Positions 1-5,431 of a DNA stretch of 6,374 nt are shown piece by piece. How positions within the stretch are numbered: position 1 is the stretch's first letter; every line of letters starts with the position of its first letter. The stretch is from positions 1-6,374 of the forward strand of contig JAISIS010000046.1 in assembly GCA_031261905.1 (NCBI GenBank), written 5' to 3'. Source of the DNA: Burkholderiaceae bacterium (lineage in GTDB: Bacteria; Pseudomonadota; Gammaproteobacteria; Burkholderiales; Burkholderiaceae_D). Below the pieces are notes generated by a model. It was given only the letters and a program-made list of their open reading frames with translations. It was not told where the DNA came from and did no database searches. The translations under genes were made by a program, and so were the position numbers.

Positions 1-2151
1 TGCACGGTGGTGACCACGGATGCCAGCGCACTGGCGCAGATTGATACTTCCGGCTACGTTCTCCCTACCGTAAAGGTGCCGGGACGGCGCGGCAGAAAGC
101 CCAAGGATTACCAGCCGGAAAACGATGAAATTGTGGCATTGAACGCGGTTGAGCGCGCTGAAATGAAGGCGGCTGAGCGTTCGCGCGCCAGGGACAGAAA
201 GGCCAAGGAAAAGGCGCTGTTGAAAGACGCCCTTTCCAGTGATTCGGAAGCTACGGCGGAAGAAATTGAACGCCGCCGCGAGCGTCTGGTGGCGCTGATC
301 AAGCTCGGCAAGGAGCGCAATTTCCTTACCTTTGCCGAAATCAACGACCATTTGCCGGAGCATATTGTTGATCCGGACGCGATTGAAGGCATTATCAATA
401 CCTTCAACGATATGGGCATTTCCGTGCATGAGCACGCGCCGGACGCGGAAGATTTGCTGTTGACGGACAATGTGATCAATGTCACCAGTGATGAAGAAGC
501 GGAAGCTGCCGCCGAGGCTGCGCTTTCCACGGTGGATTCCGATTTCGGACGCACGACAGACCCGGTTCGCATGTATATGCGTGAAATGGGTTCGGTTGAG
601 TTGTTGACGCGTGAAGGCGAAATTGAAATTGCCAAGCGGATTGAAGATGGCCTGAAGGATATGATTCAGGCGATTTCCTCCAGCCCGACGACGATTATGG
701 AGATTCTGGCGCAGGCCGAGAAAATCCGCCAGGGCGAAGTGAAGGTGGATGATGTGGTTGATGGCCTGTCCGAGGATGATGGAGATACCTTGACGCCGGT
801 GAGCGGCGCTGCCGATCAGGACGATGGGGACGATGATTCGGACGATGTGGAAGACGATGCCGCCGAGGACGAGGAGGACGATGAAACTGCTTCACCGGCC
901 AGTAGCGGGAGTGGAGGGTATTCCGCAGAGCAACTGGAAAAACTGAGAGCGCATGTGCTTGAGAAATTTACGGTGATTGATGACTGCTTCCAGCGGATGC
1001 GCAAGGCCTCTGCGGAAAATGCCTACAATTCAAAAGGCTACATTGCTGCGCACGAGAATATCTCCAGCGAGTTGCTGGGAATGCGCTTTACAGCCAAATT
1101 TATTGAAAAGCTGGCGGATACCTTGCGTGCGCAGATGGACGAGATTCGCCAGATTGAACGTCAAATCCTGGATGTGGTGGTCAATCGCTGCGGTGTGCCG
1201 CGCGCCCACTTTATCAAAACCTTCCCTGGCAATGAAACCCGGCTGGAATGGGTTGATGAGGAAGTGAATGCCGGTTATCCGTACAGCGCGATTCTTGGCC
1301 GCAATGTTCCGATGGTCAAGGAGCTTCAGCGCAAGCTGATTGATATCGAGGAGAAAAGCGGTATGCCGCTGGCGGATATGCGCGATATCAACCGGAAAAT
1401 GACGGCGGGTGAAATGCGCGCGCGCAACGCCAAGCGGGAAATGACCGAGGCCAACCTGCGGCTGGTAATTTCCATTGCCAAGAAATACACCAATCGCGGT
1501 CTCCAGTTCCTGGATCTGATCCAGGAGGGCAATATCGGGCTGATGAAGGCGGTGGACAAGTTCGAGTATCGCCGTGGCTACAAGTTTTCTACTTACGCCA
1601 CATGGTGGATACGGCAGGCGATTACCCGCTCTATTGCCGACCAGGCGCGCACTATCCGGATTCCGGTGCACATGATTGAAACCATCAACAAGATGAACCG
1701 CATCTCCCGCCAGATATTGCAGGAAACCGGTTCTGAACCTGATCCGGCTACGCTGGCGCAGAAGATGGAAATGCCGGAGGACAAGATCCGCAAGATCATG
1801 AAGATCGCCAAGGAACCGATTTCAATGGAAACGCCGATTGGCGATGATGATGATTCCCATCTGGGCGATTTTATCGAGGACAACAATACACTCGCCCCTG
1901 CGGATGCCGCGTTGCATGTTTCCATGCGCAATGTGGTAAAAGATGTGCTGGATTCGCTTACGCCGCGCGAGGCCAAGGTGTTGCGGATGCGTTTTGGCGT
2001 TGAGATGTCCACGGATCATACGCTGGAAGAGGTTGGCAAGCAGTTTGACGTGACGCGCGAGCGTATTCGTCAGATAGAGGCCAAGGCGCTAAGAAAATTG
2101 CGTCACCCCTCCCGTTCGGATAAACTGAAGAGCTTTCTGGAAAATAACTGA
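1..2151 (+). CDS. rpoD: RNA polymerase primary sigma factor RpoD (sigma-70), 5' end outside window
   Basis: Housekeeping sigma factor that directs RNA polymerase core to -35/-10 promoters. The reading frame is already open at the left edge. The first in-window start is GTG at 7 (714 residues), but no ribosome-binding site can be seen, so the true start probably lies upstream. Counting from that GTG: region 1.1 at about 91-141 ([12 protein letters not shown] and the following IVDPD), region 1.2 at about 178-216 ([21 protein letters not shown]), a very acidic linker rich in Asp/Glu at about 255-297 inside the non-conserved region, region 2 from about 479 ([30 protein letters not shown], then [10 protein letters not shown] at 530-539 with the paired Trp used in promoter melting), region 3 with HMIETINK, and region 4 from about 651 ([14 protein letters not shown]) with the -35-reading helix near [20 protein letters not shown]. 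The protein ends normally at TGA 2149-2151. Nothing suggests damage. Confidence 0.97.
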   Translation, partial: CTVVTTDASALAQIDTSGYVLPTVKVPGRRGRKPKDYQPENDEIVALNAVERAEMKAAERSRARDRKAKEKALLKDALSSDSEATAEEIERRRERLVALIKLGKERNFLTFAEINDHLPEHIVDPDAIEGIINTFNDMGISVHEHAPDAEDLLLTDNVINVTSDEEAEAAAEAALSTVDSDFGRTTDPVRMYMREMGSVELLTREGEIEIAKRIEDGLKDMIQAISSSPTTIMEILAQAEKIRQGEVKVDDVVDGLSEDDGDTLTPVSGAADQDDGDDDSDDVEDDAAEDEEDDETASPASSGSGGYSAEQLEKLRAHVLEKFTVIDDCFQRMRKASAENAYNSKGYIAAHENISSELLGMRFTAKFIEKLADTLRAQMDEIRQIERQILDVVVNRCGVPRAHFIKTFPGNETRLEWVDEEVNAGYPYSAILGRNVPMVKELQRKLIDIEEKSGMPLADMRDINRKMTAGEMRARNAKREMTEANLRLVISIAKKYTNRGLQFLDLIQEGNIGLMKAVDKFEYRRGYKFSTYATWWIRQAITRSIADQARTIRIPVHMIETINKMNRISRQILQETGSEPDPATLAQKMEMPEDKIRKIMKIAKEPISMETPIGDDDDSHLGDFIEDNNTLAPADAALHVSMRNVVKDVLDSLTPREAKVLRMRFGVEMSTDHTLEEVGKQFDVTRERIRQIEAKALRKLRHPSRSDKLKSFLENN

Positions 2152-2159
2152 TTTTCCGA

Positions 2160-2236
<77 letters not shown>

Positions 2237-2244
2237 ATAAAATC

Positions 2245-2283
2245 AACGGGTTACGTGATATTTGCGTAACCCGTTTGCTTTAT
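2245..2283 (+). terminator. Stem-loop, probable intrinsic terminator after the tRNA
   Basis: A perfect 11-bp inverted repeat, AACGGGTTACG at 2245-2255 and CGTAACCCGTT at 2265-2275, flanks a 9-nt loop and is followed by the T-rich but interrupted stretch TTGCTTTAT. It would end the rpoD-tRNA transcript. The T tract is weak, so efficiency is uncertain. If the attachment core is in the tRNA, the terminator belongs to the element rather than the original chromosome. Its 3' arm touches the -35 box of the recombinase promoter. Confidence 0.6.
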
Positions 2284-2303
2284 AAGATGCCAAAAGGTAC
2301 AAT
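2275..2303 (+). promoter_or_regulatory. Promoter of the recombinase gene
   Basis: TTGCTT at 2275-2280, a 17-bp spacer, and TACAAT at 2298-2303 (five of six -10 consensus positions). Transcription would start near 2310, giving a leader of about 27 nt before the ATG at 2337. The -35 matches only three of six positions, so a moderate promoter is expected. The -10 box lies within a GGTACAA repeat. Confidence 0.55.
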
Positions 2304-2328
2304 TTCGGTACACTTAATTGTTGTACCG
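2296..2328. promoter_or_regulatory. GGTACA half-site cluster over the int promoter start, possible operator
   Basis: Two direct copies, GGTACAA at 2296-2302 and CGGTACA at 2306-2312, face one inverted copy, TTGTACCG at 2321-2328. Either upstream copy can pair with the inverted one (7 bp each), so two mutually exclusive hairpins are possible. The cluster covers the -10 box and start point, and its last base is the first G of the GGAGG ribosome-binding site at 2328-2332. That suggests control of the recombinase by a bound regulator, by RNA structure, or both. Confidence 0.5.
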
Positions 2329-2336
2329 GAGGCTTT

Positions 2337-3377
2337 ATGGCAACTTTCGTCAGAACCGAATCCGATACATGGAAAGCGCTTATCCGCAAGAAGGGATGGC
2401 CTACCCTCAGCAAAACCTTCCGTACCAAGCGTGACGCAATGGATTGGGCGCGCCGGACAGAAGATGAAATGGTGCGCGGTGTCTTTGTGCTGCGGACATC
2501 CTCCGAGCGTGTGACCTTTTCCGAAGCGCTTGATCGTTACCTTGCAGAAGTAACGCCCACCAAAAAGCCCAAGACACAAACAAGGGAACACGGCGTTGCC
2601 AGGCACCTCAGGCTTTTCTTCGGTAAATATTCCCTTGCCGCCATCAGCAGTGAACTTGTTGCCGTTTACCGTGACAAACGCCTTGCCGAAGGCAAATCCA
2701 ATAACACGGTGCGCATTGAACTTGCCTTGCTCAGCCACCTTTATGCCACCGCCATCATGGAATGGGGAATGGGACTGACGGTCAACCCAGTTGCCAATAT
2801 CCGCAAACCCAGTCCCGGCGCAGGGCGCAATCGCCGCCTTGGCAGGGAAGAAGAACAAAAATTGCTGGAGGCAGTCAATCATCACAGTAACCCCATGTTG
2901 GGCTGGATTGTGCGTATTGCCATCGAAACAGGGATGAGGCAATCCGAAATACTGGAATTACGCCTGCACCAGGTGGATTTAAAAAAACGGGTTGTCCGGC
3001 TGGAAGACACCAAAAACAACGATTCCCGCACCGTCCCCCTGACACTTGCCGCTACAGAAGTTTTCCGGAAAGCGCTGGGCAACCCCTCACGCCCTGCTGG
3101 GACAGACCTTGTGTTTTTCGGAGAACCCGGAAAAGACAGGCAACGCCGCCGCTACGAATTTCTCAAAACATGGCAGCACATCAAAAAATCACTTGGCATG
3201 GAAGACCTGCATTTCCATGACCTGCGCCACGAAGCCGTCAGCCGTCTGGTTGAAGCCGGATTAAGCGACCAGGAAGTAGCATCCATAAGCGGCCATAAAT
3301 CCATGCAGATGCTCAGGCGCTATACACATTTACGGGCAGAGGATTTGGTTGCCCGGCTGGACAGGATTGGCGCATAG
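2337..3377 (+). CDS. int: Site-specific tyrosine recombinase / integrase
   Basis: A 346-residue recombinase that should insert the element at, and with a directionality factor excise it from, the adjacent tRNA. The start ATG has GGAGG 4 nt upstream. The N-terminal ~50 residues look like a small arm/AP2-like DNA-binding domain (TWKALIRKKG, TFRTKRDA). A core-binding SAM-like domain covers about 60-145 (FSEALDRYL, NNTVRIELALLSHLY). The catalytic domain follows from about 167. All expected catalytic residues are visible: Arg201 in ETGMRQSEI, Lys226 in the beta-hairpin before RTVPL, His294 and Arg297 in HDLRH, His320 in SGHKS, and the nucleophile Tyr329 in RRYTHL. Length and motifs are those of an intact enzyme. 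It ends 9 bp from the convergent regulator gene. Confidence 0.94.
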   Translation: MATFVRTESDTWKALIRKKGWPTLSKTFRTKRDAMDWARRTEDEMVRGVFVLRTSSERVTFSEALDRYLAEVTPTKKPKTQTREHGVARHLRLFFGKYSLAAISSELVAVYRDKRLAEGKSNNTVRIELALLSHLYATAIMEWGMGLTVNPVANIRKPSPGAGRNRRLGREEEQKLLEAVNHHSNPMLGWIVRIAIETGMRQSEILELRLHQVDLKKRVVRLEDTKNNDSRTVPLTLAATEVFRKALGNPSRPAGTDLVFFGEPGKDRQRRRYEFLKTWQHIKKSLGMEDLHFHDLRHEAVSRLVEAGLSDQEVASISGHKSMQMLRRYTHLRAEDLVARLDRIGA

Positions 3378-3386
3378 AAATAGCAT

Positions 3387-4049
3387 TTATTCCCCCGGCC
3401 TTGGCAAATAAAACAAATCCCAGACAGACTGATGCGCCTTGCGCTGGTCTCCCCCGATAACTGGACTACCCTCTGGTTTCCTCTTCAAATCCCGGCGTTC
3501 CTTTATAGATTGCAGCTTGCGCTCCCGTGCCTTCTCCCGGTCTTTTGCCATTTCCACAAACGCCTGATAATCCTTTGTTTCCACAAACCCATAGATAAGG
3601 TCACACAGTGGGCTTTCCTGTACATGCCCAAGTTCCGACCTCACCTTACGTGAAACCGCCATGCGTGCCACCTCATCATCCATATCAATGCCGGACTGCC
3701 CATACAGCATAGCCGCCAGTCGAAGCTGCTCATCAAAATACGCCTTGTCAGCAGGTTCCTGATAGTCCAGACGTTCCGGGAAACCCTGCACCAGCGGCGG
3801 CGCGACATGGCCGTTGACAGCATCCGTGATGCCTGTTGCCAGCCAAAACGCATACTGCGGCCACAAGCGGGTAAGCGCCTCAATCATATCCAGGGTAGGG
3901 TTTTGCGTTCGCCTAAGCATATTGCGCCATCGCTGCGAAGAAACCCCCGTCTGTTCCTCAAGCGCGGAAAAGAAACCATATCCGCTGTCGAGGTTACGGA
4001 TTAGCAGGATAAGCCTGTCAGTGAGCGTAGTGGGAGCGGAGCTTGACAT
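3387..4049 (-). CDS. Helix-turn-helix transcriptional regulator, phage-repressor-like N-terminus
   Basis: A 220-residue protein. Residues about 9-62 form a helical DNA-binding domain: LTDRLILLIRNL, then GFFSALEEQTGVSSQRWRNM resembling a helix-turn-helix with recognition helix near SSQRWRNML, then LDMIEALTRLWPQYAFWLATG, a stretch often seen in XRE-like regulators of mobile elements. The middle (about 95-165) is acidic and helical with no domain I recognise. The C-terminal part at about 167-192 is strongly basic (REKARERKLQ, KERRDLKRK). It is convergent with the recombinase and divergent from the small HTH gene at 4153, the usual place for a regulator of the excision/transfer switch. Its promoter overlaps a palindrome, consistent with autorepression. 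No clear ribosome-binding site precedes the ATG, only a GGG. The regulatory role is inferred; the DNA-binding fold is fairly clear. Confidence 0.8.
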   Translation of the reverse strand: MSSSAPTTLTDRLILLIRNLDSGYGFFSALEEQTGVSSQRWRNMLRRTQNPTLDMIEALTRLWPQYAFWLATGITDAVNGHVAPPLVQGFPERLDYQEPADKAYFDEQLRLAAMLYGQSGIDMDDEVARMAVSRKVRSELGHVQESPLCDLIYGFVETKDYQAFVEMAKDREKARERKLQSIKERRDLKRKPEGSPVIGGDQRKAHQSVWDLFYLPRPGE

Positions 4050-4069
4050 ATTATGCCCAATAAATTAAC

Positions 4070-4088
4070 TTGTGCATATTACACACAA
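4070..4088. promoter_or_regulatory. TTGTG-N9-CACAA palindrome over the -10 box, possible operator
   Basis: TTGTG at 4070-4074 and CACAA at 4084-4088 are exact inverted copies whose centres are 14 bp apart. They enclose the -10 box and reach the expected start point of the minus-strand regulator. A dimeric HTH protein bound here would block that promoter. The owner is unknown; autorepression by the product of 3387-4049, or control by the 72-residue protein, are the simplest options. Confidence 0.5.
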
Positions 4089-4106
4089 TGCGATTAAGAA
4101 TGTCAA
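4078..4106 (-). promoter_or_regulatory. Strong sigma-70 promoter of the minus-strand HTH regulator
   Basis: On the minus strand: perfect -35 TTGACA (4106-4101), a 17-bp spacer, and -10 TGTAAT (4083-4078, five of six consensus). Transcription would begin near 4071, leaving a leader of about 20 nt to the ATG at 4049. It is the best promoter match I found in the window. Confidence 0.75.
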
Positions 4107-4152
4107 TAAGTTTTTATTATTTTGCACGGCTTTTTGGGGAAGGGGATAAAAA

Positions 4153-4371
4153 ATGAATACCGAGCAGCATCTTGTAGAAAAACATGGCCCATTGATGACG
4201 CTCCCGGTCCTGGCGAAGATGTTGGACAGGACAACTACAGGCTTGCGCCTGTTTTTGCGGCAGGACGATGATATTTCCCGCCAGCTTAACCGTGCGCGTT
4301 TGAAGATAGGCAGGCGGGTGTATTTCAGGACAAGCATGGTATCCCGTGTTATTGACGGGGAGGGAAAATGA
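4153..4371 (+). CDS. Small excisionase-like helix-turn-helix DNA-binding protein
   Basis: A 72-residue protein with a purine-rich ribosome-binding site (GGGGAAGGGG, 4136-4145) ahead of its ATG. Residues about 15-36 (MTLPVLAKMLDRTTTGLRLFLR) look like the helix-turn-helix of the AlpA/excisionase/MerR-like group, and the end (LKIGRRVYFRTSMVSRVI, about 50-67) looks like the wing and final helix. Small proteins of this type act as recombination directionality factors or as regulators in integrated elements. Divergent placement next to the larger HTH gene fits either role. Its stop overlaps the ATG of a very short reading frame (ATGA, 4368-4371). A real DNA-binding protein is likely; excisionase activity is inferred. 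Confidence 0.75.
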   Translation: MNTEQHLVEKHGPLMTLPVLAKMLDRTTTGLRLFLRQDDDISRQLNRARLKIGRRVYFRTSMVSRVIDGEGK

Positions 4372-4424
4372 GCCGTTTTATTCAGGGACGCCATGAAGTT
4401 GCCGCATTCTTGCCGTACTTCTGA
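4368..4424 (+). CDS. Possible 18-codon reading frame coupled to the small HTH gene
   Basis: An ATG overlapping the previous stop as ATGA, with a good Shine-Dalgarno (GGGGAGGG, 4357-4364) close ahead, opens an 18-residue frame (MSRFIQGRHEVAAFLPYF) that stops at 4422-4424 inside the third unit of the repeat array. It may be a leader-like peptide, a gene truncated when the array expanded, or chance. The overlap and ribosome-binding site are real; expression is not shown. Confidence 0.3.
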   Translation: MSRFIQGRHEVAAFLPYF

Positions 4425-4720
4425 AAGTTTCTGCCATATGCCTGCCGTACTTCTGCCGCATTATTGAAAGTAATGGCAGTAAACGCAAAAACATCTGCCG
4501 TAAAGCTGTCGCATTCCAGAAAGTTTTTGCCGTATTTCAGAAAGCGCTTGCCGTACAGGTTAAAGGTTTTGCAGTACAGGTGAAACTTTTTGCAGCCTGA
4601 TTGCCAACCAGATGCATCCAAAGTGCAGTACAGGTGCAGCACAAGTGCAAACTTTGTGCGAACTTCTGCAAACTTTCTGCATACGGGCTGCAAACTGGCT
4701 GCAAGCCAACTGAAACCGGG
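4389..4720. repeat. Helically phased degenerate tandem array, about 30 units of 10-11 bp
   Basis: A TGC-led word recurs at 4400, 4411, 4432, 4443, 4454, 4496, 4528, 4549, 4570, 4591, 4602, 4613, 4624, 4635, 4646, 4657, 4667, 4678, 4689 and 4700. The gaps are filled in register by variants: TGA at 4422, 4465, 4581 and 4711, TGG at 4474, CGC at 4484, TGT at 4507, CAG at 4517 and 4538, TTA at 4560. From 4400 to 4711 there are 29 steps averaging 10.7 bp, nearly one DNA turn each. Typical units are TGCCGTACTTC (4411, 4443), TGCAGTACAGG (4570, 4624) and TGCAAACTTTC (4667). Weaker in-phase units extend left (4389) and right (CGG 4721, TGA 4732, CGG 4742, TGC 4752). No protein-coding model explains it. 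The layout resembles centromere- or relaxosome-type binding arrays; the function here is inferred. Confidence 0.88.
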
Positions 4721-4726
4721 CGGTTT
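4713..4726. other. Short hairpin at the array/oriT junction
   Basis: AAACC (4713-4717) pairs with GGTTT (4722-4726) around GGGC, and two further T residues follow. A second, longer-range pair, CCGGG (4716-4720) with CCCGG (4740-4744), is possible. Either could be an oriT-associated structure or a weak terminator. Short stems like these also arise by chance. Confidence 0.3.
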
Positions 4727-4770
4727 TTAGCTGAAATTTCCCGGCATTTTATGCAAGAAATCACGTTTTT

Positions 4771-4797
4771 GTAGGGAGGGCAGGATAGCCCTGCGGA
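4771..4797 (-). other. oriT: oriT nic site of the RP4/VirD2 (MOBP) type
   Basis: On the minus strand the sequence reads GGCTATCCTG|CCCTCCC. It matches the conserved YATCCTG|Y core cut by MOBP relaxases of IncP plasmids (RP4 TraI) and by VirD2 at T-DNA borders. The predicted nick is between 4781 and 4780. The core is part of an inverted repeat, GCAGG (4780-4784) with CCTGC (4790-4794). With this polarity the array and integration genes enter the recipient first and mobC and the relaxase last, as in RP4. It lies 66 bp before the mobC-like ATG and just after the array. A MOBP-type relaxase encoded next door supports the call. Confidence 0.75.
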
Positions 4798-4846
4798 TGC
4801 CTGATGTCATACGCGCCCCACAAAAACGCCAACCGGAGATCGCCAC

Positions 4847-5431
4847 ATGCAAAGCCCGACAGATTCCCCATTCCCCGAAGCACTCGATACCATCCTTCCA
4901 ATCCGCATCGGGCAAAAGGCACGCGCCCGGTTTCGGGAACTGGCCCGGCAATCAGGCAAGACCGAATCCCAATATGCCCGGCAAATGATTTATGAGGCCA
5001 TCGCCAAAGCAAACAATGCCGGACAAACACCGGAACCAACAACATTACCCACCCTTTCACCAGAAGAAACCCGGCCTTGCCGTATCGCCATCCGGCTGCC
5101 GCGCTTTCTGCTTTTAAAGGCCAAAGCGCGCGCAGGGCAAAAAGGCATGAGCACCAACCGATGGATAGCCGCACTTATCCAGTCCAACATGCTCAACATC
5201 CCCGTCATGACAGAAACCGAAGTTGCCATTCTCAGGGAAAGCAACTACCAGCTAATGGCTATCGGCAGGAACATAAACCAGATAACCCGCGCCCTTAATA
5301 CCGGAGAACCTGACAAGGATACCCCCGCCATCCTCTTAAGACTGAAACAGCACCTGTCCCGGACAGAAACCCATATCAGCGAGCTGGTATCCGCCAGCCG
5401 CAACTCATGGCGGGTAAACGATGCTGCTTGA
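4847..5431 (+). CDS. mobC: MobC-like relaxosome accessory protein with two ribbon-helix-helix domains
   Basis: A 194-residue protein, GGAG 8 nt before its ATG. Two RHH-type segments follow each other: about 16-56 (LPIRIGQKARARFRELARQ, then KTESQYARQMIYEAIAKA) and about 77-117 (CRIAIRLPRFLLLKAKARA, then MSTNRWIAALIQSNM). Each has a beta strand and two helices. Residues about 124-152 carry the MobC/NikA-family signature, ending in LMAIGRNINQITRALN. Proteins of this family bind oriT and help the relaxase open the nic region. It overlaps the relaxase start by 11 nt, implying translational coupling. The doubled RHH is unusual for short MobC proteins and would suit binding to in-phase repeats, such as those immediately upstream. 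The family call is firm; array binding is a proposal. Confidence 0.85.
   Translation: MQSPTDSPFPEALDTILPIRIGQKARARFRELARQSGKTESQYARQMIYEAIAKANNAGQTPEPTTLPTLSPEETRPCRIAIRLPRFLLLKAKARAGQKGMSTNRWIAALIQSNMLNIPVMTETEVAILRESNYQLMAIGRNINQITRALNTGEPDKDTPAILLRLKQHLSRTETHISELVSASRNSWRVNDAA

Noticed and set aside
1030..1671. Long minus-strand frames opposite rpoD
   Set aside because: They are shadows of a strongly conserved sigma-factor gene, with low-complexity products and no start signals.
4115..4120. TATTAT as a -10 box for the plus-strand gene at 4153
   Set aside because: The matching -35 position (4092-4097, GATTAA) is poor and the region is AT-rich, so the hexamer alone is not enough to call a promoter.
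4065..4394. 109-residue minus-strand frame opposite the small HTH gene
   Set aside because: It runs antisense to a gene with a clear HTH and ribosome-binding site, crosses the divergent promoter region, and has no recognisable features.
4389..4720. CRISPR array
   Set aside because: There are no repeats of CRISPR length, no unique spacers and no cas genes; the period is only 10-11 bp.
4389..4720. Iteron-type replication origin
   Set aside because: About 21-bp repeats in the middle could suggest iterons, but no Rep gene, DnaA box or AT-rich melting region is visible, and the spacing continues at one helical turn beyond the 21-bp block. It is not excluded for the excised circle, only unsupported.
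4382..4764. Long minus-strand reading frames through the array, with a repeating pattern such as KRFLKYGKNFL
   Set aside because: The 21-bp super-repeat equals seven codons, so any frame repeats and avoids stops. The frame shifts where spacing becomes 11 bp, the product has no recognisable domain and no good start, and the spacing signal is explained by DNA phasing.
5408..5419. TGGCGGGTAAAC, matching the right half of a nopaline T-DNA border
   Set aside because: The nick-bearing half (CAGGATAT) is missing next to it and the word lies inside the end of mobC. The true CAGGATA core is at 4781-4787. Probably coincidence.
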